DNA from: Cricetomys ansorgei
Taxonomy: Eukaryota > Chordata > Mammalia > Rodentia > Nesomyidae
Direction of reading: 5' to 3'
Assembly: GCA_026225945.1 (NCBI GenBank)
Contig: JAMJFZ010000320.1
Span: 10,770,001-10,834,000 of the forward strand
Length of the DNA stretch: 64,000 nt
Shown: positions 25,501 to 37,492 of the stretch, piece by piece
Numbering within the stretch: the first letter of the stretch is position 1
Layout: the number at the start of each line of letters is the position of its first letter
The notes under the pieces: generated by a model
Told to the model about the DNA's origin: nothing
Databases searched by the model: none
What the model saw: only the letters and a program-made list of their open reading frames with translations
Position numbers and translations under genes: made by a program

Positions 25501-28500
25501 TGTTCGCTACTGTGTTCAAATTCAAACTCACATCATCTTATGTTTGGGCTATTACTATAAAACAAACACAATACGTGGCCAAGAAAACAATGCTTTATTA
25601 TTTACAAATCAGATTATAATGCTACCATATTTCTTTTAAAAAAGAGCCACTAACTTCTCGTAGCCATCACGAGGAGCCCCAGCCAGCCCACTTACCTGTC
25701 ACTCTTCAAGAATACATTCATTTTTCACACCCGCCCAGAACTCATCAGGAAGTAACTGGCTTAGTAACCGGAAAGTATTCAGAATAAAAACCATTTTCTT
25801 TTATACACAGCATTTCCTGTAGCAATTTAAAAGTACACGAACCTATAAGACTTCAGGTGCCATAATCCAAAAAGCACAGCAATTACTTACAGCTTCATGT
25901 AGTTCTTCATGCTGACAGCAAGATTTGGGAATGTTGATGGAGTCTTCAGGCCCAGAAGCATTAAGCAAGGTCTCTTCTAACTCAATTTCTTTCTCAAGTT
26001 TTACTAATACTGGTGGCTCAACTCCATATCTGAAAACAAGCCAGGAAATGTGATCATTCAATGTGTACCCAACTACATCACTGCAGATCAAGACAGGTAA
26101 CATTTTATTTCTGGAGCAGTCTGTATGACTCTTCTACAAACTGCTTCACTGGCACAGCTAGAGATCTTTTTAACATTTCAGATTGCCCAAAATCCAGACT
26201 ACAGTCTCTATATCATAGCATATATCTGGGTTATGTAGTATTTCCAATATTTTTCCTGCAGTCCTGAAAGGTAGCTTTTAAAACAAGCTGTGGGCAGACA
26301 GGGCCAAATCAAGCACAGGGGGCACAGAGCCTCGGCCTTCTTACCAAAACTTGATTGGCTTTGAACTGCTTGAAGTTACATGTTTCTACCCTATTCTTGA
26401 TTTGAAAAATTTAAGTACACTTTCACAATTTCATATGAAATGAAGGCAAGGTAAATGAAGAAAACAAATGTTGACACATGCTCATGCAGAAACAAGTAAA
26501 TAAAGACAAAAGATAAAACAGAAAATTGGGCTACTTCATTTTAATCAAGAATCATATTCTTTGAGTATAGAAAATAGTGTTTTCTGATAAAAATTAAGTC
26601 ACTTAAAGGTATTTATGGTGTTGAAATTCCAAAGTATTGAGAAATACGCACCTTGACACAATTCGACCAATCTCAAGAAGACAAAGGTACACCTGCCTGG
26701 GGTCTTTATGCAAAACTGGGGAAAAATAAGACCGTATGTTTTAAGAGTCAGACTTAAATTGGGAAATACATCCTGGCACAGGAGAGAGTAAAAGAAAAGA
26801 AGAGCAAAGGCAATAGGTTTACTAGTCTATAGAAGACTCGGAAAAGACATTTTTATTGTCTCTACATAATAATTTCTTCTGTGTTAAAGTAATAAAGTAG
26901 CGAGCACAAAGAGAATGGACAGTGGCCAAGGATATTTGTATAGCATTTCAGACTAAAACCTAAGGGTTTAGATTATATTAAGGGCTGGGAAGATGCTTCA
27001 GTCATAAAGTTCTTGCTGCACAAACATCAGGACTTGAGTTCAGATATCCAGCACATGTGCGAAAGCCAGGTATGGTGGCACACATCTGTAACCACAGTGC
27101 TGGGGCAGACGGAGAAGATCCCTGAAGCTCAGTGGCCGCCCAACCTAGAGGAGTCAGTGAGCTCAGTGAGGAACCCTGTTCAAAAATGAGGTGGAAATCA
27201 TCAAAGACGACGCCTGGACGCCGACCTCTGCCCTCCTCAACACATGACCTATCTCTCGACAGGAGGCACTGTGGGAAGAGACAGTGAAGTCACTTCTATT
27301 TTACTCTAAACCACGTATTTCTCAAACAGGAAGTAGAAATTCCTAACTTGCTCTATGAATCATCGTTATCCTCAAAACAAAGCCAGAAGCCAGAGGAAGA
27401 TAGCATAAAACTAAAAACCAGTATCTAAGCCTCGCAGACGTGAATGTAACAATCTTCAACACAATGGGAACAAAATCCAGCAGCATACACAAAGTATTAC
27501 GTGTAATGAGCAAGTAAAATTCATGCCAGGAATGCAAATAGGTCAATATGTTAAAAATCAACTAATGTAGAAACAGGGGTCCTACAGGGGAAATAACAGA
27601 GATTAAAGAATTTAAAAGATTTAAAAGACACCATTTTCATCATGTGAAACAAAAGGCAAATAGACCAGAACTGTCTCAATCTGATAAAGGACATCTATGA
27701 AAACCCCACAGCTAATAACACTGTAGTATCGTTTACATTTAAGGTAAATGGTGGAAAATCTCCCTAAGGTGCGGTTAAAGATAATAGTATCACTCTTACA
27801 AGTTCTAGTCAACATTGTGTTGCTTGTGGCCTCAAAACAATAGAAGATAAACAGGTAAAAATCTGTATTGTCTTTATTAAGCAATGATATTTAGATGTGA
27901 CAAAGTACAATTATAAAGAAAAGAGACAAACTTAAAAATTTTAAATTTGAGGCTGGAGAGATGGCTTAGCACTTAAGAGCACTGAAGCTCTTTCAGAAGA
28001 CCCAGGTTCATTCCCCAGCACTCAAGGGCTCAAAGCTGTCTGTGATACCAGTCTGAAGGGATCTAACACCTACTTCTGGCCTTCCCAGGCACCAGGAATG
28101 TATGTGGTACACAGATATACACGCAGGCAAAACACTCACATATATTAAATAAATAAATAAAAATTTTAAAGATTTAAAAACTTTAGACATCAAAGGATAC
28201 TATTAAAAAGTAAAGAATGGAAGAAAATATTTTTTAAATTATATTGGATAGGGTGAAGTATCTAGAATAGACACAAAACCCTTGCAAGTCCATAAAAAGA
28301 TAAATGACATAACTTTGAAAAAAAAAAAGTGAGCAGAGGAGGAGGAGCAGCAAGAAGAGGAGAAAAGGAAGATCAGGAGAGCAGAGAAGGAGAGAGAGGA
28401 GGTGAAGGAGGCGGCGGCGGCGGGATCCTGGCCACAGAACGCATGCTAAACGCACCAGGACAGCCCTGTGACCTCACAGAGTTAGAACTCCTGAGGGACT

Positions 28501-31500
28501 CTGGAACCCTAACCTCATAATGTGCAGTGCTGTGACTAACACTCACATCGATTCCACCAATAGGAAGGACAGCTGTTCTCTGAGGTATGAATAGCATCTG
28601 TTAGATACACAAAACCAGATAATCTGTTTCCTTTGAAACAGGTCTCGGTATCTGGCTCAGGCTGAGATTGCGGGTGTGTGCCAACATGCCTGGCTGTAAT
28701 TAGTACCCTTTAAAGCAACACAAGGCCACTATTTGAGCTTAAAAACCACAGAAGTAAAGGAGCTTATCATGAAATATTTCAAATCTGTTTTTATAAATAT
28801 TCTAGGTACCTTAAAATAGTATATACATTTATTTTTCTAATGACTTGAGTTCCAAGCAAATGTTAAAAAAAATAAAAATTTATCACTTCAGTGCCTGCAA
28901 AGGAGTTACTGGTGTTGATAGTATTATTCTTAGTCCTACACTGCCCTTCAGCACTGCTGAAAGATGTCTTTCACTGTTAATAAAAAATAAATGACCATCT
29001 TAGACCTTTTAAAAATAGTAAGCTACAAACGAAAGAATTCAAAGCATTTCCTCTTCCCTTTGATCTATAGTAGATGGTGTGCCATTTAATCAGCATCTTT
29101 GTCAGTAACAATGAGCACACCTGGGTTTACAGCACACACAGCCTTCAAGGCAAACCACTGCGTCCCGCTCCAGAGCAGAACAGGCTGCAGATTATCCCGG
29201 AGAACTTAACAACTGTAACAAGCTCAACCGGAAATCTGCTTGCTTTTAATCAACACCATCACTCAGAGGCTGCAAACAGTGTCAGCGTCTAGGTCAGTGT
29301 CTATCCCCTCGGGATGTAGCTTTCTCATATCATTGTACATTCCGTGTATGCATGTGTGTTTATACATGCACATGTATACATATACACTCATATAAATGCC
29401 TTGAGATGTGTGTGAACACCCCGCCAGATGCTCCATTGGCACCATATAGATGCTTCTGCTGACTTAAGAAAATGAGAAAATACATCAACAATTTTTCAGT
29501 GGAACATGATTTTTTTTTCTTTTCTCTCTTTTTTGTGTTTGGTTTTTGGTTTTCTGAGACAGGGTTTCTTCGTCTAGGCCTGGCTGTCCTGGAACTCGCT
29601 CAGTAGACCAGACTGGACTTGAACCTCTGCCCCGAGTGCTGGGATTAAAGGAATGCATCACCACTGCCCGGCGTGGCGCATGATTTTTTTTAATGAAATG
29701 TCAAAAACATTATTCTTTTTAGATAATAAATATGGAAGCTATTTCTTACAAGTAAATCTAAATACTATAAACATATTTCAACTGTTTCTTCAATAACGAT
29801 CTGGTTAAAGAGGAATTGCTAGTAATTTAGACCTGGTAGAGTCAATCTTCAGCAAGGTGTTAGTACAGAATCTTGTGGCAGCCGACTCACAGAGCATTTT
29901 TAGATATATAAAGCCTATTAATATACGTGGAAAGCTGGTTTTCCAACTGTTTCACATATAACTAAAGTACTAATTTTATAAGAATTGTTATATGGCACTC
30001 TGAATCACTGCTTAGAAGAAAATGTAGAAACTAGGGACACAGAACCATCCTAATAAACACTAACAGCTTCGACAGCAACAGTACTAACCTAAACCTTCAG
30101 ATTCGAAGAGGTAAGTCTCGTCAACCCCGATGTGCCGACACCAGTGAAGAAAGTTGGCAGTGTTGTCTCTGGCAAAGAACGAGCCTGACGCAGCATCTTT
30201 CTTACAAGGCACTTTTCTCATTGGGAAATTCTAGAAAAGACACGGGGCAATTTACAACAAAATAAAAATAAAAAGAATCAATATTTTCACTAGGGGTTCA
30301 TTTTCGCACGACAAAGGGAATGTTAAATGTATTAAGTTAACTGAAGACTAGACAGTTTGGAGGGAAAACAACTATTTTCAAAAATAAGTTTATTCTTTTC
30401 CTTTAAGTATTTTCCAAAAGAAGATTGCTAGGCAAATAATCTACTCAAAATTAGCAACAACAACAACAAAAACTTTCTCTAATCTTTTTAAAATTGCACA
30501 AGAACCTCAAATTTTAAAACAGTGGCCTGGTAATTGGTAACAACGCATCTGCAGTGTGCTGTACACACAGTTCGACTCTAACAAACTATGCAATGCTGTA
30601 GGCCAGCAAATACTTATTTTTTGTTTTCTTCTTCACACACAGACACATAAAGGCCGCCCTAAGTTTCTTTTCTTTTCTTTTCTTCCCGCCCACCCCCTGC
30701 TTCCCCGAGACAGGGTTTCTCTGTCGTAACTCTGGCTGTCCTGGAACTCACTCTGTAGACCAGGCTAGTCTCCAACTCACAGAGATCTGTCTGCCTGTGC
30801 CTCCTAAGTGCTGGGATTAAAGGTGTGTGCCGCCACCGCCCAGCTGTTTGTTTGTTTTAATTTCTTTTCCTGAGTTTCTTAAGAAGACTATAAAATATGG
30901 GAGTAAAATTTGTCCATCTTTAACTCAGGTTCTTTGATGACCTAAGATTCATAAAACTCTAAGTTTTTAACTTTTTTTTTTTAAACTACCTAGCTCAAGA
31001 GGATTCTGATATTCCTGCTGAGGCTGGGGCAGGAAGAGGGAGCTCTGCTTTTACTCTTGACTTGGCAATTCATAACAGTGATGTTTCTAATCCAGTGGGT
31101 ACAGTAGGTCTTCTCCACCACTGCCAGTTTCCCTCTCCCTAGAGACAACTTCTGTTACCAAACCCATGCATCTCCTTCTGGGTGCTATTATTTTCCAGAA
31201 CTTAAATAGCCTGCATGCATGATTAAATACAGAATATATTATCATTACCAAAAATATACAAATAAATATAGCAAAATACAAAGATGATTAATATCAACTG
31301 AAATATTCTCACTGACATGTCGATAAAATATCTCTATGCAAAGCTATGCATATATACCTAGAAAATATCACACAGACACAATTCTGCAACTGATGTACAT
31401 GTATGCGTGTATGCATGCACTTCCACAGTATGTACTATGGATAGGTTGTGGGCATATTTAATACTCAAAAGGAGCACATTTAAAAGAACCATTTCTAGTA

Positions 31501-34500
31501 AATATATAATATTCCAATGTGTGTAGGTACTATAACATTGTGTTATATAGTACTATGTGTAGGTACTAAAATTAATTTTTTTATAACTTCTCCATTGATA
31601 AGCAGATTATCCCTAACTTTTAAAATTACTTTTATCTGTGGTTCTTGTAGAATGAATTCCTAGAAATAGAGAATTTTATATATCAAAGAGTGTATTTTAT
31701 TTTCAATATTACATATATGGATATGTGTGCATATTCAATATTACATATATGTGTGCATGTATGCATCCACATGTAGAGAGATATCTCATTCACTGCCCTC
31801 CAAAAACAATACCACTTTATATTTCATTAATAGTGAATAGGCTCCAAAAACTCTCAAAAACACTTAATGTTTGATTAAAAGAAAGAAAATCTACTCTACT
31901 TCAAATCATCACTTTAATCTTACCTATTCCACCAATATGTATAAATTTACCAGCAAGGCAACAAAATAAGACTATGAAGACGAGGATAATGTAACAGTAA
32001 CCACAAAAGGGGTGACCGGTGTGCCCGTCAGGGCTGCTGTTGCTCTTACGGACGCCATGACCAAAAAGTGAGGAGGAAAGGGCTCATTTGGCTTGCACCT
32101 TCATGTTACGCCGTTCAGCACTGAAGGAGTCGGGACAAGAGGGCAGGACCCTGGCGGCAGGAGCTGACGCAGAGACCATGGAAGGGGCTGCTAAATGGCT
32201 GGCAATTCAGCACAGCCTGCTCAGCCTGCTTCCTCACAGAACCCAGGGCCACCAGCGCAGGGCCCTCCTCCATCAATCGCTAGTTAGGAAAATGCCTTCC
32301 AGCCAGATCTTATGGAGGCATTTCTAAACTGAAGTTTCCTCCTTTCAGATAACTCTAGCTTGTGTCAAGCTGACATAAAATTAGCCAGCACAGCCAGGAA
32401 TTATCATAAACTCTTTTCTCACTTAACTGCATGGTAGGCCTGTGGAAGGCACTGTCAATGTTTTTAAGATCTAGCTGTTGGATATCACCTATAGCATTTC
32501 AGGGACTCTCCTAGATACCATCTGTAGACTCAATATCCGTGAATATATGTTTGTGTGCACGCGTGTGTGCCTGCTCATGCAGACTTGTTTTTGAAGACAG
32601 GGTTCCTCAGTGAACCTGAAGCTCACTGACTAGTGGGATTGGTGGGCCAGTGAGCCTTTGGGATCTGCCTGCCTTTGTCCCCTGGCACCAGAATGACAGG
32701 CATAAGGTGCCTCACCCACACGGGTGCCAGGGGTCTGAACTCAGGTCCTCAAGATTACATGACCAGCACTTTACCAACTGAGCCATCTTCTAAGCCTCAA
32801 GGAAAATATTACTACCTTTATTTTACAAATATTATTTTTCAAATGCTCAAAAAGTTAAATCAATTTTTCAAAGTCTCATATCCAGTTATAGGCTGGAAAT
32901 ATACAACCACACAGAGACAGTAAGAAGCAGACACGAACAATTAAACTTCCCTGCTGTCGAGCACTTACTTACCCCTGGTTCTTCAGAGTGGGACGCTTTT
33001 ACCATATTTTGAAGAACATTGATTAGCTGGCACAACATCACTCCATTATCAAGTTCTTCCAATAATCTTTCTGCCTTAATGCCAACACCTAAAAACATAT
33101 TTTAAAGCTCAGACCCATCTAGAAGCAGCAAATTCAAAAGCAGTGGTGATAACCTAACTATAATCATCTAACTGGATGACAGCTGGAAAACTAAACAAAT
33201 ATCAAATGAGACTCTAAATTTCCACCCTTAAAATGTATATTAAAACAAATAAAGTCAGATTAAATCAAAGACAAAAGAGAAAAATTCTGTGATGCGTAAA
33301 GTCCAGAAAAAAATACATACATTTACGTTAGATAAGTTCACTACACGTTAATATTGCTTGCACAAGAAAAGAAAAGGTTCTTTGTAAGTAAGACAGACTT
33401 ACTTACAGTTGCAGTTTAAAGATTCAATACGCTACCAGCATAGCCAGTCTGGGGACATCACCTTTTGACCTCTAAAATACCCTCTTTAAAGCATTATCAC
33501 ATTACAAGCTCTAATAGTGTTCCAAAACAAAAAGTGATATCTTTTTCCTGGAAAGAAAGTTTGGAGCATTCATCATATTCTTGAATAGAGTAAAAAAAAA
33601 AAACAAAACCATGACTGACATTTTCTTTTTGGTTTCCTTTGCTTCTACCCCTTAATGATTCAGAAACAGTATTCATTTTTATATAACTAAAATATGTCTT
33701 CCACTTATAACCTTGTGGCTCATAGAAGGTGGGGGGAAATCAGTAAAAGAAAGAAAAGAAAAGAAAAATTAGAAATACAGTTTTTCTTTAAATGTAGTAA
33801 TATTAACCATAAAATGCAGATTATTCAAAATGACTGGCCGCTTGAGTCAAATCTCAAGTTTCCTACAATTCAAGAGCCAAGGTTCAGGACAAGAGCATCG
33901 TTTTAACTATGCAGAAACCATACAGTCTGCAAAAACAAGGACCTGATTGTCACTCACTAGAGTACCCCTGGCATCTGGAATAACCTTAAATGAAGATAAA
34001 CATCGGTGTCTCTGTAAGCCTTACCCAGTAAGCCAGACAACCAAATAGAAAGATCTTCCTGCATAGGCAACAGAGTGGCTTCATGCCTCACGGCGATCCA
34101 CTCGTCGTATTGACAGACATCGGCCAGGCCTGGCCCATGTCTGGGAGTCAGAGGACACCTGGGACTTAGAGGCAGGTCTTCCCCGAACCATACCTAGACA
34201 AGGATACCAAGCAGCTGAAAGAAAGCAACCACGGTCCATACCAGCCCATGTGTAGATAGGCACAGGCCACACAGAATGAACAAGACTGTGCCGTCCCATA
34301 AACAGATATAAATAAGAAGCAAACTGGAACATTTGGAATGTTTTCATTATTTAATACAACAGTCAGTGTCAATGAACTCTTAACTAATGAGTGGATTCTA
34401 CTGTAGAGCCAAGAGGATAAAAATCCAACAAATAGTATTTTTTTCCTCCACTTGCTAGCTTAAGAGTGTAACAGTAACTAACCCAGAATCCCCAGATCTT

Positions 34501-35870
34501 GCTAGGAAATGGGTCAGTAACAACTGCCTTACAAGATACATGTTTGCAGCATCTCCCACCGGCCCTGTCAGATAGCAAACAGACATCTATTGAATGGATA
34601 AGTGAATGAGCGCATGGTTAGCTTCTGCAGACTTCCAATCATAACTATGACACTTTATTTAATTATTTTTAATTGTGGGTGTGTGTGTGTTTATCTGTCT
34701 GTCTGCGGGTTTGTGCGTGTGACTACAGGTGCTCATGCAGGCCGGGAGAGGGTAGATATCTTGACTATCACTGAGCATGAGATCTGCCTGGGAGTGTGGT
34801 TTGTATGCCCAGTATCACTCCACTGAAGGAAAGTGCTTTTCCCTCTCCCAGCAGACAACTACTGCAAATAGCTTCTTGGCTGTGGGTGGGATTTCACAAG
34901 CAGTTCCCCTTCTCTCTGCTAAGATTTTTGTCTGGCTTGAACCTATGCAAACAAACTAGAAAAGGAAAAAAATTATTTCCAATTTCCTTTGGTAAGATTA
35001 AAATGTATGTTAGAGAAAGAATTACCAAGGAACAAACTCTTGAAGTACCTACACTAAGCAATTACATCCTAGTGGGTTCTCTGCGTGTGCTGTCTCATTG
35101 CTTCACAACCACCCTGCAAAATATGAATTATTACCCTCACTTTGCAGGTGATGAAGCAGAGACGTAGGGGGCAAGATACCTCACCAGACCCTCACCTTGA
35201 GAGTGACACAGATATGGTCAGGCTGAGCTGTGAGTGGCTCTAACTTCTGACTCTCCAATGTATCTTATTACCAGCTGATTCTAAGTTGAAAGGTTCAGTG
35301 TGACTTTTGCCTTTCAATTGATATTTAGTTCTTCTATTTATACCCAAAGAAAGAAAACAAAAGAGTAGAAAAGCAATAAATGCAACAAACACAAACTTTG
35401 GGAATCATTTAAATGTAAGACTATCATGGTTTCTGTGATTACCCATAGCTGGCTTCGCCCAATCATAAACAAACAAACAAACCTACTCTTTAAAATTTTT
35501 AATTTTAACACACAGTCAGGTACAGACTCATTTATAATGCATATGTACAATTATCTAAACTAAGACTTGTATCTTGTATTTGTTTTTAATTGACTGTTCC
35601 TTCAACTGCAAACATGTACCATATTATGATGAGGGGGATATCTGAAGCATTCCCCAAAATACTTTTGATTCTTTCAAATATCTATCACAAGTAAAACTCA
35701 GAATTAAAATCTTCTTGGAACCAGAAAGTTAAAATGCAGTATTTCTACTGTTAAAATATCATGTTAAAAACTCATGCCATACAAAGAATTAAGTCAATCA
35801 CATCAATTCATAACTTCGATTTAACTTTTACAAAGAGAAAGCTTACTTGAATTGCAGGCTGCATGGCCAT
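16370..35870 (-). CDS. Gas2l3: GAS2L3, growth-arrest-specific 2-like 3 (complete spliced CDS, 8 coding exons)
   Basis: Spliced coding region, read from high to low coordinates: 35870-35847, 34193-34025, 33088-32973, 30230-30089, 26715-26652, 26029-25891, 22708-22601 and 17674-16370. Lengths 24+169+116+142+64+139+108+1305 = 2067 nt, or 688 codons plus TAA, with every junction in phase and GT/AG at every intron. Domains: calponin-homology (CH) domain about residues 52-175, GAR domain about 219-286 (VRVGGGW at 263-269), then a long Ser/Pro/Lys-rich tail to 688. Known of the family: GAS2L3 binds actin and microtubules, acts at the midzone and midbody in cytokinesis, is a DREAM target and is reported as an APC/C-Cdh1 substrate. 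RxxL motifs (RAKL, RPKL, RGNL) occur in the tail; whether they are degrons is inference. Human is 694 residues from memory. Intact; no sign of pseudogenisation. Confidence 0.95.
18301..18660 (+). repeat. Tandem L1 5'-UTR promoter monomers (two partial copies)
   Basis: Two related segments, starting at the motif ccaaggcag at 18350 and 18529, lie 179 bp apart and share the flanking order of aggtag.aagcctgctc and a cccag-rich stretch. Rodent L1 promoters are built of such tandem monomers. Confidence 0.65.
18782..19282 (+). pseudogene. L1 ORF1 remnant
   Basis: Open segment of 166 codons, Lys/Glu/Asn-rich, with the EEMNKSLKE heptad-like pattern of the L1 ORF1 coiled coil. C-terminal ORF1 sequence (ITPDY-type ending) follows in a broken frame and is truncated. 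Confidence 0.75.
19460..20780 (+). pseudogene. L1 ORF2 reverse-transcriptase remnant
   Basis: Frames broken by stops and indels. Recognisable RT motifs in the 19896-20381 frame: [14 protein letters not shown] (catalytic Asp pair present) and GYKINLEKS. The endonuclease domain is absent. Confidence 0.85.
22451..22502 (+). repeat. (GATA)n at the L1 3' end
   Basis: Thirteen uninterrupted GATA units directly after the L1 3' end, presumably grown from its tail. Confidence 0.95.
22601..22708 (-). CDS. Gas2l3: Gas2l3 coding exon: first half of GAR domain
   Basis: 108 nt, 36 whole codons, [16 protein letters not shown]... to KILFIR. It holds Cys228, Cys230 and His232, which with Cys282 in the next exon are candidate metal ligands; that GAR domains bind zinc is known from spectraplakins, and assigning these residues is inference. 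Acceptor ttttag at 22709; donor gtaagt. The following 4.9-kb intron contains the antisense L1. Confidence 0.95.
23400..23547 (+). mobile_element. B1 SINE, near full length
   Basis: gctgggcagtggcagccaca, ggccagcctggtctacagag, agttacgacagagaaac, A-rich tail; lies in a Gas2l3 intron. Confidence 0.92.
24587..25000 (-). mobile_element. Long rodent SINE composite, antisense, with TG-rich end
   Basis: TG-rich start, ggcaagaagtctacatcagg, agagctcaccaactggctag, ctcagcactagggttacaaa, ttgagccatctctccgggcc. Confidence 0.75.
25891..26029 (-). CDS. Gas2l3: Gas2l3 coding exon: linker between CH and GAR domains
   Basis: 139 nt encoding [20 protein letters not shown]... through [13 protein letters not shown], an acidic, probably helical linker. 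Acceptor ttttcag at 26030; donor gtaagt below 25891; ends in phase 0. Confidence 0.94.
26652..26715 (-). CDS. Gas2l3: Gas2l3 coding exon: end of CH domain
   Basis: 64 nt encoding (V)[20 protein letters not shown](R), the last CH helix. Acceptor ccccag at 26716; donor gtgcgt (weaker than its neighbours). It starts two bases from the end of a codon and ends two bases into an arginine codon; both joins are in frame. Confidence 0.93.
26983..27250 (+). mobile_element. tRNA-head plus B1-like composite SINE
   Basis: gggctgggaagatgcttcag head, then agccaggtatggtggcacac and a cagtgctggggcagacgg B1-like body. Confidence 0.65.
27951..28168 (+). mobile_element. B3-type SINE
   Basis: ggctggagagatggcttagc head, ttctggccttcccaggcacc, gcaggcaaaacactcacata and an aaataaataaataa tail. 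Confidence 0.93.
28328..28425 (+). repeat. Purine-rich tract ending in (GGC)n
   Basis: About 90 nt of almost pure purine (GGA/GAA/AGG), then ggcggcggcggcggg, in a Gas2l3 intron. Confidence 0.85.
29551..29672 (-). mobile_element. B1 SINE, antisense
   Basis: tttctgagacagggtttctt, ctggctgtcctggaactcgc, gtgctgggattaaaggaatg. Confidence 0.92.
30089..30230 (-). CDS. Gas2l3: Gas2l3 coding exon: CH domain, third segment
   Basis: 142 nt encoding [13 protein letters not shown]..., then [13 protein letters not shown] and [10 protein letters not shown]. The N.ANFL.WCR stretch is a hallmark of the GAS2-family CH domain. Acceptor ttctag at 30231; donor gttagt after TTTAG. Ends one base into a valine codon. 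Confidence 0.95.
30705..30844 (-). mobile_element. B1 SINE, antisense
   Basis: gacagggtttctctgtcgta, ggctgtcctggaactcactc, gctgggattaaaggtgtgtg. Confidence 0.95.
32025..32392 (+). mobile_element. Rodent medium-reiteration repeat
   Basis: ctgctgttgctcttacggac, gaaagggctcatttggcttg, ccatcaatcgctagttagga, ttgtgtcaagctgacataaa, agccagca end. A common rodent family; exact name not certain. Confidence 0.75.
32545..32796 (-). mobile_element. Long rodent SINE composite, antisense
   Basis: gaagacagggttcctcagtg, gaagctcactgactagtggg, tctgaactcaggtcctcaag, accaactgagccatcttcta. Confidence 0.75.
32973..33088 (-). CDS. Gas2l3: Gas2l3 coding exon: CH domain, second segment
   Basis: 116 nt encoding [20 protein letters not shown]..., the actin-binding-type CH core with the LDNGV.LCQLIN motif. 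Acceptor tttttag at 33089; donor gtaagtaag below 32973. Ends in phase 0 after SEEPG. Confidence 0.95.
34025..34193 (-). CDS. Gas2l3: Gas2l3 coding exon: N-terminal segment into CH domain
   Basis: 169 nt from an AG acceptor (ctag before GTATGG) to a gtaag donor. It encodes [10 protein letters not shown]..., passes through [12 protein letters not shown] and reaches the first CH helix ([14 protein letters not shown]). It ends after one base of a glycine codon, completed by the next exon. The N-terminal segment before the CH domain is characteristic of GAS2L3. Confidence 0.93.
35080..35165 (+). mobile_element. MIR-like ancient repeat fragment
   Basis: ttacaccctgc-like layout: caaccaccctgcaaaatatg, attaccctcactttgcaggt, gatgaagcagagacg. 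Confidence 0.4.
35847..35870 (-). CDS. Gas2l3: Gas2l3 first coding exon (coding part), MAMQPAIQ
   Basis: The exon spans 35847-35894; its last 24 nt encode MAMQPAIQ and end at a gtaagc donor. The acceptor at 35895 follows a clear pyrimidine tract. An in-frame TAG lies immediately before the first ATG (complement of 35868-35870), so the frame cannot extend upstream. A second in-frame ATG lies two codons on (35862-35864) and matches the human start MQPAIQ as I recall it. The first ATG has a weak -3 base (T) but G at +4; the second has G at -3. Both may be used by leaky scanning. Confidence 0.85.
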
Positions 35871-36397
35871 CTACGCTGAGATGAAACTATGATTCTGGAA
35901 AGAGAAGAAGGCATTAGCATGAGAATGATGGCAGAGTTTCTCCCCCAAGCCCCAAATTACAAGCATCAGGAATGTGATTTCTCCCTCTTCGCCTGAACAC
36001 CTGGAACACTCTCATCTAGTTAGAAGAATCTACGAAGGGCTCAGCAGTGACTCTCACTTCCGCATCCACAAGGGCACCTGAAACACTTTAACGCGCTGTC
36101 CCTGGCGCCAGTGTCAAAGCGACGCTTAGAGCATCTGGGCCGTGAGACAGATTTTGTGACAAAACGTGACAGTCTCCCCAAAGATTCTCCTCTATAAAAT
36201 CATGCAAAAGTGGGATAATATAACCCCTCAAAACCGCTACTGAAACTCAAGCATCTTTCATCTCCTTGTAGCGATCATATCCTTACGAGTCACACGGACT
36301 TTATAAGTCACCTGCTTAGCCGTAAGTTTTTTCTGCTAGGTACCAAGATACTAAAGTTACCTATCGATTTCAACAGTGAGTTAAAAATACTCAATAC

Positions 36398-36465
36398 CTT
36401 CCTGTGATAATTTGTCAAAAACAAAAGGAACAGGAGCGTTGGCTGCAAAGCTCTGTTCTTGAAAT
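36398..36465 (-). other. Gas2l3: Probable non-coding 5'-UTR exon of Gas2l3
   Basis: 68 nt flanked on the minus strand by a pyrimidine-rich acceptor (ctttcctttgtag) and an AAG|gtattg donor. It lies 0.5 kb upstream of the first coding exon and is not coding. Inferred from splice signals only; the first coding exon may instead splice directly to the CpG-island exon. Confidence 0.45.
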
Positions 36466-37427
36466 CTACAAAGGAAAGACAAATTTCAATAAGTTAGATA
36501 AGACCAATACAATTCTTTGATGTGTTTTCAGTGAGAAGGTAATTAAGGGCTTAAAGACAGAATAGCATAGGTTGTCGAAAAGCATAGGTTTGTGCTTATT
36601 TATAGCAGCATAACATAGTCTCCTTTTTTTTAAAAGCTACCACTAAAAGATTTAAAGAGAAAGTTACAGAACTATTTATAAGGCTGAAATGTTACCTGTT
36701 TCCAAAGTTATGTCCTCCCCTAAGTGCTCCCTCGCCCATCTCGTGCACCGTGCCAGCTGTTTGTACCACATTCTCTATGGAGCATTTCTTCTGGCACTGG
36801 AGTTGAGCCTGAGCTAAAGCTAACTGAAGAGCTTAACACCACCTCACATTTTCTTCACAGAAGGCCAAAGCCCACAGAATGTCCTTTCTGATCTCGTTTC
36901 TCCTTCTCTCCACCACAGCAAAAGGCCAAAGCACAAGTGAGCATTGCTAACCAGCTTGCTATGCTTCCCACCAGCTAATTCAGTGGGGAATATATTTTCC
37001 TTGAGCATGAATAATCCTTTGTCCCCAACAAAGGTCCACACTATGAAGCTTCCGAGACCAATTCTTAAAAATGCAGCAAAGAGGCTGCTCCCATTAAAAT
37101 GAAGTTCCACATAATCAGACAAGAGCTCTAACAGTTGGAGCTGCCGACCACCAACAAAAGAAAGCTGCAATTATCAGGCGTGCGCGCACCCAGAACAGTG
37201 TCGCATTCACAAAGGAGCCGTCACAAGAATGCTCAGCAGCTGCACTTTTTATGGAAAATTCAACAGAATTAGTTGTGTGAAGGAAAAGAAGAATTTGTGT
37301 ACAACATTCAGTCACTTGAACTTTAAAAGCAAGTCATATGGTTTCAAATTCTTCTTGTGTAACAGCACTCCTGAAGGACAAAAATACAGTCGTCTGTACT
37401 ACCTTTAGAAATGTTTCTTTAGAGCTA

Positions 37428-37492
37428 GCGAGAGCTTAGCTGCAGCATACTCGTCCAGCACGTGCAACCCGGAGCTCAAGCCCCGGTACCAT
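37428..37492 (+). mobile_element. ID-like SINE fragment
   Basis: gagagcttagctgcagcat, then gagctcaagccccggtacc; tRNA-like A and B box spacing. Confidence 0.35.
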
